DNA of 64,000 nt from Nostoc sp. NIES-4103 (GTDB lineage Bacteria > Cyanobacteriota > Cyanobacteriia > Cyanobacteriales > Nostocaceae): contig NZ_AP018288.1 in NCBI RefSeq assembly GCF_002368335.1, positions 556,607 through 620,606 on the forward strand. The letters run 5' to 3'. Shown piece by piece: positions 36,246 to 44,501 of this stretch. The translations under genes and the position numbers were made by a program. Numbering within the stretch: the stretch's first letter is position 1; every line of letters starts with the position of its first letter. The notes under the pieces are model-generated. The model ran no database searches and was not told the DNA's origin. It saw nothing but the letters and a program-made list of their open reading frames with translations.

Positions 36246-36346
36246 AAGGCAACTTTTGGGGCCGCGATTGGTGTTCGACTGCTCCGAAACCAACAAACGG
36301 ACGGTTGCAGGATTTGGGTTCAATTCCCAACGGTTCCACTTGCCTT
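36246..36346 (+). ncRNA. RNA module 1: tmRNA-like tRNA domain in a closing stem
   Basis: Acceptor-like pairing GGGGCCG (36258-36264) with CGGTTCC (36331-36337) closes a tRNA-like body. The 5' part CGATTGG-TGTTCGAC resembles the start of cyanobacterial tmRNA. The T-arm is TTGGG-TTCAATT-CCCAA (36314-36330). It lacks the tmRNA reading frame and pseudoknots, being only about 80 nt. The body is enclosed by AAGGCAA/TTGCCTT (36246-36252 with 36340-36346), with ACTTG in the 3' loop as in the sister RNAs, though its 5' loop lacks CCTAAC. It precedes the ubiquitin-like gene by 56 bp. A transcript may start further upstream near 36140. Confidence 0.55.
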
Positions 36347-36398
36347 AGTTGCAATTAAAGTCACTAATACTAATTCGTAATTAAAACAGGAGGTGATT

Positions 36399-36602
<204 letters not shown>

Positions 36603-36632
36603 AGTCTTGATTTATCCGTGCCCTTAAAATAA

Positions 36633-36775
<143 letters not shown>

Positions 36776-36776
36776 A

Positions 36777-36914
36777 TTCCGCGCCCTAACTTTTAAAGCA
36801 TACACACATTCCGGCAACGGAAATGCAGGTTCGATCCCTGCCGCTTCCTTTGATGGAAGCGTGGCCAAATTGGTATAGGCAACTGTGAAAACTGCTTTAC
36901 TAACTTGTGCGGAA
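36777..36914 (+). ncRNA. RNA module 2: circularly permuted class II tRNA mimic on a Y-RNA-like stem
   Basis: Outer stem TTCCGCGC/GTGCGGAA, internal loop CCTAAC (36785-36790) against AACTTG (36902-36907), inner stem TAAAGCA/TGCTTTA. Inside, the tRNA parts are complete but in rotated order: anticodon-stem 3' strand (36805-36808), long variable arm TTCCG-GCAA-CGGAA, T-arm GCAGG-TTCGATC-CCTGC, acceptor CGCTTCC joined by loop TTTGAT to GGAAGCG, D-arm GCC-AAATTGGTATA-GGC, then anticodon-stem 5' strand TGTG (36884-36887). The tRNA elbow and acceptor are thus displayed, and the anticodon is replaced by the stem. Bacterial YrlA Y-RNAs use similar tRNA mimicry. It precedes the gene at 37047. Confidence 0.8.
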
Positions 36915-37046
36915 TTCTAATTATTTAAATCGTATTTATCTATAATTTTCACGAAATCATATATGCGGAGGTGAGGTCAATGATGTTCGCTAATTTATTT
37001 TTAATCACACATCAATCAATACAACTGCATTTTAATAAAGTAAGGT

Positions 37047-37772
37047 ATGAGCGAACATCGTTTGAGCGAGATTGTGATTGAACGTCCTCGCGGTGGAATG
37101 AGAATTAGCCTCAAAAAATACAAGGGTTTTAAAAAGCAATTAGACAAACTCACCGAAGAAGCAAGTCAGGATGGGTTGTTAAGCCCTTACCTGATTAAAC
37201 CAATAAACAAATCCAAGTATCTTTCAGACCATCTCGGCCCTCTGCGTCGGTTTTTGCGTTCCAAAGTCGGACAGCCTTGGAATGATGTTTACAGCGAACT
37301 GTGTCAACGGTTAGATACAAAGACAATGGCAGGACAGCATGTTCTTAGTCATTTGTGGGATTACGTTGAGCGACATGTGGAAATAATTGATGGTGCTTTT
37401 TACAGCAAACCTTACCAAGGTTATCGCACTCAGTTAGATGTGAGTTACCGCGATCGCTTTTATATCCACCCTGAAACTAAAATTCTTTGTGCATCTGAGA
37501 AAGCACCCCGCAAGCAGAAGCCAAAGCAGCAACAAACAGATTTTGTGATTGTTGATGATTATCATCAATACCACAAGTTGAACGATATTTGGTATCTAAT
37601 CAGCTTTGCAGATTTTCCACCGCCACCAGATAATTACGTGACGGATGTTCTCAAAGGTTTAATTCACCGTTCTGCTGCAATATACAGAGGTCGCAGGATT
37701 TACGCTGTTAGTAAACGGCAGTGTAACAAGAAGCAAATTCGATTTATCTTAAATCAACTTTCTCAAAACTAA
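37047..37772 (+). CDS. Unknown basic protein of the RNA-mimic locus
   Basis: 241 aa, basic, soluble, one cysteine-poor domain: PLRRFLRSKVGQPWNDVYSE, RLDTKTMAGQHVLSHLWDYV, then SYRDRFYIHPETKILC with a lysine-rich linker (KAPRKQKPKQQQ), and a C-terminal IYRGRRIYAVSKRQCNKKQI. The basic segments suggest RNA contact. I do not recognise a named family, though the RFLRS-VG-PW-VYSE segment looks conserved. The start has RBS AAGGT at correct spacing. RNA modules 2 and 3 flank it, with only 8 bp between its stop and module 3. Confidence 0.75.
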   Translation: MSEHRLSEIVIERPRGGMRISLKKYKGFKKQLDKLTEEASQDGLLSPYLIKPINKSKYLSDHLGPLRRFLRSKVGQPWNDVYSELCQRLDTKTMAGQHVLSHLWDYVERHVEIIDGAFYSKPYQGYRTQLDVSYRDRFYIHPETKILCASEKAPRKQKPKQQQTDFVIVDDYHQYHKLNDIWYLISFADFPPPPDNYVTDVLKGLIHRSAAIYRGRRIYAVSKRQCNKKQIRFILNQLSQN

Positions 37773-37780
37773 AATTTCCA

Positions 37781-37904
<124 letters not shown>

Positions 37905-37955
37905 TGATTTTATTCATTTCAAATATGAGTTAATTGCAACTCATTGGAGGTTGCT

Positions 37956-38336
<381 letters not shown>

Positions 38337-38377
38337 TAGAAGTTTTATTTGTGTTGTGAAAGTTTCTTTTTTTAAAC

Positions 38378-38413
38378 GAACCGCAGAGGCGCGGAGGACA
38401 CAGAGAAAAAGAG
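38378..38413. repeat. Dispersed repeat GAACCGCAGAGGCGCGGAGG, inverted copy near 41731
   Basis: The sequence reads AACGAACCGCAGAGGCGCGG then AGGACACAGAG. The complementary version (CTCCGTGTCCTCTGTGTCTC then TGTGGTTCGTTTTTT) is at about 41731-41766. A relative with CCAAGGACGCCAAGGACGCC follows at about 38571-38602. The pair brackets the Ro60-like and Rpn-family genes. Confidence 0.6.
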
Positions 38414-38425
38414 AAATGCTTAATC

Positions 38426-38522
38426 AAGACTTACGCACGGACTACGATTTTACTTCATGTCATTACGAGCGAAGCGAAGTAATCGCAAAAGCTTAGTTTT
38501 TCGTCGCGAGTGTGTAAGTCTT
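38426..38522. repeat. 97-bp element with 13-bp inverted ends
   Basis: Ends AAGACTTACGCAC and GTGTGTAAGTCTT pair at 12 of 13 positions. The interior has the dispersed CATTACGAGCGAAGCGAAGT motif. No coding sequence. It looks like a MITE, inserted between the L12-like and Ro60-like genes. Confidence 0.65.
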
Positions 38523-38675
38523 ATTAACTAAACTGTGTTTTATCTGCGTTGTGAAAGTTTATTTTTTTAAACGAACCGCCAAGGACGCCAAGGACGCCAA
38601 GAGAAGAAGAAAGACAAAGCTTTTCGCAAATGAATTATGACTTCTAGAGACAAATTTATCGATTGGCAGTTGTTG

Positions 38676-38759
38676 CTGCGCCCTGATTAATGAAAAATTA
38701 AAAATATAAAAATTTATCTTTTTTAATTTATAATTTTTAATTTTCTAAAACTTGCGTGG
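38676..38759 (+). ncRNA. RNA module 5: Y-RNA-like stem with simple A/T hairpin
   Basis: The same closing element as modules 2-4: outer CTGCGC/GCGTGG (two G-U pairs), 5' loop CCTGAT, 3' loop AACTTG (38749-38754), then an inner A/T stem (GAAAAATTAAAAAT with ATTTTTAATTTTC). It holds no tRNA or rRNA insert. The A/T arm could be a repeat that has replaced a lost module. It lies 106 bp before the Ro60-like gene. Support is weaker than for modules 2-4 because the stems are A/T or G-U rich. Confidence 0.45.
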
Positions 38760-38865
38760 TGACTTTATCGCTTAGCGTGCAACATCTGCCTCCTGCAATT
38801 TTGATCTATTGGATTATAATCCAAAATCTAAAATCTAAAATCTAAAATTTTTAGAGGAGGTTTCT

Positions 38866-40299
38866 ATGAATAACGCAGAACGTGATCTGCGTCTGGAAAT
38901 GCTCAATAGTTTGCTGACAACTCCTCACCGCAAGCTTGAGCAAGTTGCAGAAATTCATCAGTTAATTGTTGAAGTTGATCCTATCTTTTACGGACATTTG
39001 GCAGTTTGGTATCAGCGTCATGGTGATGTGCGCGACCATAAGGAAGTGTTTGTTGCTCATTTGCTCACTAGCAATCTGACTGAACACCGAGATGCTGGAT
39101 TTATGATGCTGCAAGAGTTTCCGCCTTATCAGGTGGCTCGTGTGGTAGACTTTATGAAGCAGCAGCGCAATAAGCTACCTCGTTCGGCTCGTACTGCGGT
39201 ACGACGTTATTTGAAGACGCGGGAAAGTAATGTTGCAATGTTCGATCGCGCTGCTTTGCGAGGTCGTCAGGCTATGAAGCATCTGTATGCTTCGCTGCAC
39301 ATTAAGCCGAATGAACGAGCAAATGCGATTTTGTTCCGTGATACTCCGCCAGAGGGTTCTTTGGCAAGTGTGCTAAAGCAGATTGCTAAGGCAGAAAGTG
39401 CCGCAGAACAAGCACGGCTGATTGTGGAGTTCAATATTCCTTATGCGATCGCGATCGGTGCAATCAAGCAACTCACACCGGTTGTGTTGGTAGCTTTGAT
39501 CAACAGCATGACTCCCCAGGAAGTGATCAATAACCTCAAGTCTCTCCAGGCTAGAGGTGCAATGGAACATCCAGAGGTGAAGAAGCTGATTGATTCTAAG
39601 CTGGAAGAAGCGGCTAAGAATACACGGGTAGCAGCATTCAAAGCACAGATAGCCGCAGACACCGCAGATTTAGATGCAGACACCGTTGCACGACTGGAAA
39701 ATGTCACCAATGAACAGGTGAAGCGGCGCGGTACAATTGCGCGTCCAACTGCCTTATTGGTGGATAAGTCTGGTTCAATGGAGAATGCGATCGCTATTGG
39801 TAAGCAACTCGCTGCTTTAATCTCTGGTATCACTCAAGCTGAATTGTTTGTCTATGCGTTCGACACGATTCCTTACGCTGTGACTGCAAAAGGCAAGGAG
39901 TTGACCGATTGGGAACGTGCTTTCCAGTACATCAACGCAGGCGGTGGTACTAGCATCGGCTGTGCGTTGGAAGCTATGCGGAAGAAGAAGCAAGTTGTTG
40001 ACCAGATTATTCTGGTGACAGATGAAGGGGAAAATGCAACTCCTTACTTCGCTGAAGCTTATAAGACTTACTGTCGAGAGTTTGCAGTTGTACCCAATGT
40101 GGTGATTGTGTGTGTGGGTAGTCATTACAGCTGGATTGAGGGACAACTCAAGCAGCAGCAAGCACCTGTAGAAACCTTCACTTTCGCCGGTGACTACTAC
40201 AGCTTACCGAACCTTGTTCCCCTCCTGACGCGTCCCTCTCGTCTAGAGTTGCTGATGGAAATTCTCGATATGCCGTTGCCTGTAAGAGAGGATAAGTAG
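38866..40299 (+). CDS. Ro60/TROVE-like RNA-binding protein with VWA domain
   Basis: 477 aa. Residues about 1-285 are helical, HEAT-like repeats rich in basic residues (RSARTAVRRYLKTRE, ALRGRQAMKHLY), as in the RNA-binding ring of Ro60/Rsr. Residues about 293-465 are a von Willebrand A domain with a complete MIDAS: D300-x-S302-x-S304, T362, D386 (TALLVDKSGSM, GGGTSIG, LVTDEGE). Ro proteins bind Y RNAs and misfolded RNAs. Similarity to classical TROVE is by architecture and local pattern, not certain homology. Strong RBS AGAGGAGGT. It lies centrally among the mimic RNAs, which carry a Y-RNA-like AACTTG loop. Confidence 0.78.
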   Translation: MNNAERDLRLEMLNSLLTTPHRKLEQVAEIHQLIVEVDPIFYGHLAVWYQRHGDVRDHKEVFVAHLLTSNLTEHRDAGFMMLQEFPPYQVARVVDFMKQQRNKLPRSARTAVRRYLKTRESNVAMFDRAALRGRQAMKHLYASLHIKPNERANAILFRDTPPEGSLASVLKQIAKAESAAEQARLIVEFNIPYAIAIGAIKQLTPVVLVALINSMTPQEVINNLKSLQARGAMEHPEVKKLIDSKLEEAAKNTRVAAFKAQIAADTADLDADTVARLENVTNEQVKRRGTIARPTALLVDKSGSMENAIAIGKQLAALISGITQAELFVYAFDTIPYAVTAKGKELTDWERAFQYINAGGGTSIGCALEAMRKKKQVVDQIILVTDEGENATPYFAEAYKTYCREFAVVPNVVIVCVGSHYSWIEGQLKQQQAPVETFTFAGDYYSLPNLVPLLTRPSRLELLMEILDMPLPVREDK

Positions 40300-40439
40300 A
40301 GTTGGTAAAGGTATCACTGTCCACTTAAAACTTGTGGACAGTGACCTGAGCTTTATTAATTGGTTATACTTAACAGTATTAAGTAAGAAATTTCGGCGTT
40401 GCTGAATAATGGGATGATTTTTGTCTCACGCAAAGACGC

Positions 40440-40668
40440 AAATTTGCTCAAGCCAAGTAACTAAATCATATACATTTGAAAAGTCTAAAACATCTTCTCC
40501 TAAGCTTTCCAATTGCTCAGGGGATAAGACTTGAAGCCGTTCAATTATTACTGAATCTATGTCACCAAAGCGTCTATTTAAAAGGCGTAAAGTATATTTT
40601 AACGCTTACTTTTGCACAATATATTGATAAATCACTGATTCTTGCATCAGATCACTCTGCAACAATTA
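40440..40668 (-). pseudogene. Decayed 3' fragment of an Rpn-family gene
   Basis: This stretch is a diverged copy of the C-terminal coding part of the neighbouring gene (40728-40970). Both contain CTCAAGCCAAG, ATACATTTGAAAAGTCTAAA, ATCTTCTCCTAA and CCAAAGCGTCTATTTA in the same order, but the frame here is broken and has no start. A partial duplication or remnant. Confidence 0.8.
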
Positions 40669-40727
40669 AATAAAGTATGGTAATACTTAATGATTACAAA
40701 TAATAAGCATTACCTAGTTTATCAATT

Positions 40728-41567
40728 TTAACTATTTGTATTTCGCTCAAGCCAAGCAATTAAATCAGATACATTTGAAAAGTCTAAAAAATCTTCTCCT
40801 AAACTTTCCAATTGTTCGGTAGATAATATTTGTAGACGTTCAATCATTAATGAATCTATTTGACCAAAGCGTCTATTTAGAAGACGTAAAGTATATTTCA
40901 ACGCTTCTTTTTGCTCTCCTCTTTGTTCTCCCTTCTGCAAAATATCTTGATAAATTACTGACTCTTGCATAAGTTCCTCCCGCAATAATTGACGAATAAA
41001 AAGTTTTTCAAACTTTAACCCTGCTAAAATCTCAGTGTATGCAGCTGTATTTTGTCTAGTCTCAATATCTGGAATTTTAGCAATTTCCTGGGCAACCTGG
41101 GATAATAAGGTTTGGGGTGAATCTGTTCGCGTTAAGGGTGCTAAAGGTAATAACGCCAGATTGCCAAGAAACAGTCCTGAATCTTGCTCCCACATCCGGA
41201 TCACTCGATAACAATGGATTGTTACCTCGCTGACATATTCCTCAGTAAAAGCGATCGCGTCGTTTGTCTGTTGCAAGAAAATTACTACCTGGGTGACAGG
41301 AAGTTGATATTTACGTGTCAATCTCACGTAATAATCTAGCATCCGTAGAGAAATTGGTTGTTGGGATTTGATGGTAGTTTGAAATTCCAGGTGTAAAATA
41401 CGATTTTCTGTTTGCAGAAATATAACTGAATCCGCGCGTATCGGTTCAATACTCAACTCAGTTTTTAAAATTTCAATTCTTTGCGGTTCTTGATTTAATA
41501 ACCAACGAATAAAATCAACGGGATACTTTTCTACAAGTAGCTTACAAAGGTTGTCATATTCTGCCAT
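40728..41567 (-). CDS. Rpn/PD-(D/E)XK-family protein with DUF4351-like tail
   Basis: 279 aa. The N-terminal half looks like the recombination-promoting nuclease/transposase-like family common in cyanobacteria: ADSVIFLQTENRILHLEFQT supplies the D...ExQ-type catalytic pattern, and PISLRMLDYYVRL follows. The C-terminal 55 residues (LRLLNRRFGQIDSLMIERLQ, LSTEQLESLGEDFLDFS) match the DUF4351-type tail. It is opposite in strand to the RNA-mimic genes and has a decayed duplicate beside it, so it is probably an insertion in the locus rather than a part of it. Confidence 0.75.
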   Translation of the reverse strand: MAEYDNLCKLLVEKYPVDFIRWLLNQEPQRIEILKTELSIEPIRADSVIFLQTENRILHLEFQTTIKSQQPISLRMLDYYVRLTRKYQLPVTQVVIFLQQTNDAIAFTEEYVSEVTIHCYRVIRMWEQDSGLFLGNLALLPLAPLTRTDSPQTLLSQVAQEIAKIPDIETRQNTAAYTEILAGLKFEKLFIRQLLREELMQESVIYQDILQKGEQRGEQKEALKYTLRLLNRRFGQIDSLMIERLQILSTEQLESLGEDFLDFSNVSDLIAWLERNTNS

Positions 41568-41823
41568 CTCAAAGATTACACTTGATTTTATTCATTATTT
41601 TATAATATATTGGCTTTTGACCAGTTCACCCATATTACCAGTGTCATCAATGATAATTTTAGGAGATTGATGAGTGAGGTGAAATGATAGCGATCGCTCC
41701 ACTACAAAATCTTACTAAAATTCTTATTTCTCCGTGTCCTCTGTGTCTCTGTGGTTCGTTTTTTCAATATTTTCTAGGCATCGCCAGCAGCCAAAATATT
41801 TTCCGAAAAGTAGTAATTATTTT

Positions 41824-41843
41824 TGTAGCATATGTAGTATAAT
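41824..41843 (+). promoter_or_regulatory. Promoter of RNA module 4
   Basis: A perfect -10 TATAAT (41838-41843) lies 7 bp before the first base pair of the RNA stem, giving a start near 41850. Upstream are TGTAGCA (41824) and TGTAGTA (41833), the words repeated at the 36.1-kb promoter; GTAGTA also occurs at 41810. No good -35 is visible, consistent with activator dependence. Confidence 0.6.
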
Positions 41844-41850
41844 AATCTCA

Positions 41851-42052
41851 TGCGTGACCTAACTCGTGGAGCCTACATACTAGTACGAGAGGAAGGTAAC
41901 ACTGTCAAATCAGTGGGCGTTTGTGAACGGGGAGTGCGAAGAACCTGGAAAGTGGGCTTAGAAGTAGCCATCTTTGAAAGAGTGTGTAACAACTCACCAG
42001 CGGAGTTCCCCTAGTAACTGAGAACACGCAATGCTCCACCAACTTGCACGCA
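41851..42052 (+). ncRNA. RNA module 4: 23S rRNA factor-binding-site mimic (sarcin-ricin loop plus GTPase-associated centre)
   Basis: Closing element: TGCGTG/CACGCA, CCTAAC (41858-41863) against AACTTG (42041-42046), inner stem GTGGAGC/GCTCCAC. Insert 1 (41878-41898) is a sarcin-ricin loop: AGTACGAGAGGAA with its G-bulge and GAGA tetraloop. After a CACTG/CAGTG hairpin comes insert 2 (41944-42000), bounded by CTGG/CCAG. It matches the 23S GTPase-associated centre: GGCTTAGAAGTAGCCATC, TTTGAAAGAG, GTGTAACAACTCAC. In the ribosome these are distant helices that together contact EF-G/EF-Tu. The surroundings are not rRNA, so this is a built mimic, not an rrn operon. 202 nt. Confidence 0.85.
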
Positions 42053-42108
42053 ATTTAATTCTTAGGTAAGAAAGTTCGATTTGATCTAATATCTTGCATC
42101 TACCCCAT

Positions 42109-42231
42109 ATCCCGCCTGAGAATAAATTCTCATGCTAATAGCACAAGTCCGTTTTAACGGACTCAAACACTTTGCTAGTCAGATTTATCTGACTTTAGCT
42201 ATTAGCCAAGAAATAAATTTCTTGGCGGGAT
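42109..42231. repeat. Perfect nested multi-arm palindrome
   Basis: Outer ATCCCGCC/GGCGGGAT; arm TGAGAAT-aa-ATTCTCA; a 9-bp helix GCTAATAGC/GCTATTAGC enclosing two arms (AGTCCGTT-tt-AACGGACT and AGTCAGAT-tt-ATCTGACT); and arm CAAGAAAT-aa-ATTTCTTG. Six helices of 7-9 bp, all perfect, in 123 bp. Either a structured RNA or a mobile palindromic element; conservation of all arms implies recent origin or selection. It follows RNA module 4 by 56 bp. Confidence 0.8.
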
Positions 42232-42310
42232 GAAGAGCTGGTGGAAGATATGAGTAATCCAGCTTTCTAGAGTTGCATCTCTAGCCTTTTGTTTCAGAAA
42301 AGTATTATTT

Positions 42311-43141
42311 ATGACTAATATATTTAAGCTAATTAACGAAATTGCTAGTGCAGAAGCACAGTTGTACACTACCCAATTCCTTGCACCCTGTGTCAAGGGT
42401 GGACGAGTCCGCACACGCGTAGCCGGGATGGTATACACCTTCACCCCAAAGCCTAGTAAATTTGAAGGTTGGGGCATCTTTCAGCCTGTGGATGAGAAGA
42501 CTGCAACGGTTGTGGAAGAAGCTGACTTACCCCAAATTGCAGAATATCTGCAAAACTTTCCCCAAATACGCCTACGGTTAGCACACCGATTGCAAAGACA
42601 AACTTGGTTAGCATACCCTGTCAATGAAGCAGATATGCGTCAACGGTTGCGGGTGGTAAAGCCGATCGCAGTACATTTAGTAACTGAAGGTGTAGCCTTT
42701 GAGCAAATCATCACCCGCTGGAATGGACAATCCTGTTGGTTTGAGGAAATCGATCGCCGTACCGATCCGACAATTCCTGAAAGTCTGCAATCCGCCCTCA
42801 AGCAACTCATTCCTGCTGAAGAATTGCAATTTAAAGGCATAACTCCAGAAATTCGCACAGTCTATAAATTAGCAACTAAGCAGATTGAAGGCTTTACTCA
42901 ACCCCAACAAGATGAAAAGCGGCTTAGAAAAGCATTACAAATGGGCGGTGGTGAATTACGCCAATTTCACGATCGCGGTGATTACTGGACAGTTGATTGG
43001 ACAACTAGTGATGGTGTGCGCCACAGTAGTGCGATCGCTAAAACTGACTTGACTGTGATCAGTTCTGGTATTTGTCTAAGTGGACGCGATCGCGATTTTG
43101 ACTTGCAATCCTTAGTAGGTGTAATGGAACAACAAGAATGA
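42311..43141 (+). CDS. Unknown protein of the RNA-mimic locus
   Basis: 276 aa, soluble. The N-terminal half reads FLAPCVKGGRVRTRVAGMVY, FEGWGIFQPVDEKTATVVEE, then ADLPQIAEYLQNFPQIRLRL and WLAYPVNEADMRQRL. The C-terminal domain has QMGGGELRQFHDRGDYWTVD and SGICLSGRDRDFDLQSLVGV. The first half has the look of a small beta-barrel (RVRTRVAGMVYTF), but I recognise no named family. It lies just upstream of the E1-like gene (137 bp, filled by a dispersed repeat), so the two were probably adjacent in one operon. Function unknown. Confidence 0.7.
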   Translation: MTNIFKLINEIASAEAQLYTTQFLAPCVKGGRVRTRVAGMVYTFTPKPSKFEGWGIFQPVDEKTATVVEEADLPQIAEYLQNFPQIRLRLAHRLQRQTWLAYPVNEADMRQRLRVVKPIAVHLVTEGVAFEQIITRWNGQSCWFEEIDRRTDPTIPESLQSALKQLIPAEELQFKGITPEIRTVYKLATKQIEGFTQPQQDEKRLRKALQMGGGELRQFHDRGDYWTVDWTTSDGVRHSSAIAKTDLTVISSGICLSGRDRDFDLQSLVGVMEQQE

Positions 43142-43199
43142 TGACTGTTGACTGATGACTGGGTTTATTTACTTGAAAATTGTTGTAATTACGAATTAC

Positions 43200-43256
43200 C
43201 CTCCGGGTTCGGCAGTCCCCCATCGACGGGAACCGCCAAGACGGGGGCTGCCTCAC
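43200..43256. repeat. Dispersed palindromic repeat, copy 5
   Basis: CCTCCGGGTTCGGCAGTCCC, then CGGGAACCGCCAAGACGGGG, then GCTGCCTCACGAATTA. It is flanked on both sides by AATTACGAATTA, a target-like or heptamer duplication, and splits two genes that otherwise look like an operon. Confidence 0.75.
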
Positions 43257-43278
43257 GAATTAGGAATTACGAATTATT

Positions 43279-43917
43279 ATGAGTATCTTTTTTCACGAAC
43301 AACTTTATCGCAGCAATGCTGTGATGGCAAAGCTGAAAGACTATCCTGTAACAATTTGTGGGGCGGGCGCGTTAGGAGCTAATATTGCTGAAAACCTTGC
43401 TCGGTCTGGTTTTGACAAACTGACAGTCATTGATCGCGATCGCATTGAGGAGCGGAATCTTTCCACCCAACCCTACTACCGTTCCGATGTAGGAGCATTC
43501 AAAGCGAAAATATTAGCTAACAATTTATACCGAGCAATTGGTACTAAAATTGATGCCAAGACAAAGGAGTTAACAGCAGCAAATACAACTCAACTACTCA
43601 AAGATAGTCAGTTAATTGTCGATGTCTTTGACAACAGCGTTGCACGTCAAGCAGTCAAGGATTATGCTGAGCAATTTAGCATTCCTTGTCTTCATGCTGG
43701 GCTAGCAGCTGATTATGCAGAAGTGATTTGGAATGACGTTTATTGCGTTCCTTCTGATGTTAATGATGATGTCTGCGATTATCCATTAGCAAGAAACTTG
43801 GTTATGTTAACTGTTGCTGTGGCGTGTGAAGCAATTGTCTCATTCATTGCTACAAAAGAACAGAGTGACTTTACCATCACCCTCAAGGATTTAACGGTGA
43901 GATCCTTGTTTTTGTAA
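43279..43917 (+). CDS. E1/ThiF-like adenylyltransferase
   Basis: 212 aa. Rossmann ATP site GAGALGANIAENLARSG (28-44), then VIDRDRIEERNLSTQPYY with the Asp52 and Asn60 positions of E1 enzymes, Lys75 in the GAFKAKIL helix, and D118-N119 in VDVFDNSVAR. C137, C156 and C166 are candidate catalytic or metal cysteines; the paired CxxC zinc knuckles of MoeB/ThiF are missing. It is short compared with ThiF (about 250 aa). It likely activates the C-terminal Gly of the ubiquitin-like protein at 36402 (inference). No Shine-Dalgarno is left, because a repeat abuts the start codon. Confidence 0.82.
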   Translation: MSIFFHEQLYRSNAVMAKLKDYPVTICGAGALGANIAENLARSGFDKLTVIDRDRIEERNLSTQPYYRSDVGAFKAKILANNLYRAIGTKIDAKTKELTAANTTQLLKDSQLIVDVFDNSVARQAVKDYAEQFSIPCLHAGLAADYAEVIWNDVYCVPSDVNDDVCDYPLARNLVMLTVAVACEAIVSFIATKEQSDFTITLKDLTVRSLFL

Positions 43918-44032
43918 CTTTAGGAAAAAAAGAGCGATCGCTGATCGGATAGTATCAAGATACAAAATATAGTCCGCGAGGGCGGACTACATTTATATAA
44001 TCACAACTTCTTCTCACTAGGGCTTTCTTACC
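43918..44032. repeat. Spacer with AGTCCGC hairpin
   Basis: AGTCCGC-GAGG-GCGGACT is a perfect 7-bp hairpin at about 43971-43988, a common cyanobacterial small palindrome. It is preceded by a HIP1 site. Confidence 0.5.
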
Positions 44033-44251
44033 TTAGATGAAATATTCGTTGGAATCAGTATCATCCATATTTTCAGATAATGGAGTTGATACGGTTTGAT
44101 TAAATTTTATTTCTTCTGTTTGAGTTTCACCCTGTGGTTTTCCATCCCATGAGTAGTTGCAGATTTTACTGCGAAGTACCGTACCTAATGTCGCATTAAT
44201 TACAAATGCAAAGGAATCTACAAAGATTAAGTTTACAGCTCGATTAAGCAT
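44033..44251 (-). CDS. Doubtful small protein
   Basis: 72 aa (MLNRAVNLIFVDSFAFVINA, then a polar acidic tail ending NEYFI). No family, no clear ribosome-binding site. It may be a gene of the accessory region or chance. The rest of the spacer to 44501 contains only short unsupported frames. Confidence 0.25.
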   Translation of the reverse strand: MLNRAVNLIFVDSFAFVINATLGTVLRSKICNYSWDGKPQGETQTEEIKFNQTVSTPLSENMDDTDSNEYFI

Positions 44252-44501
44252 AAGTCCCTCTTAAGCCTATTTAAGCATCAAGTAATAGTTGAAGTTTTCT
44301 ACACAAGGCAAAATGTCTTTTCCAGAAACTGACTCAGGACTTATGCAAAAATCGCTTAATAGCCTAATTTATCAAACCATCAAGGCACTAAAAACAACAA
44401 GAATCTTTACAATCTGCATTAGTCCTGCAACTATAGCCCTGTCAAAAGCTTCCTCTTTAACCTATATGACTTTGTGTTTTCTGCATCTATAGCTAAACTT
44501 G

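Noticed and set aside
36120..36380. 86-codon plus-strand frame across RNA module 1
   Set aside because: The frame runs through a structured RNA (tmRNA-like) and has no ribosome-binding site.
39441..40161. Two minus-strand frames antisense to the Ro60-like gene
   Set aside because: Shadows of the VWA protein; no ribosome-binding site or family pattern.
41851..42052. Fragment of a real rRNA operon
   Set aside because: The two 23S pieces are adjacent although far apart in rRNA, are framed by a private stem and promoter, and no 16S/5S/tRNA spacer sequence surrounds them.
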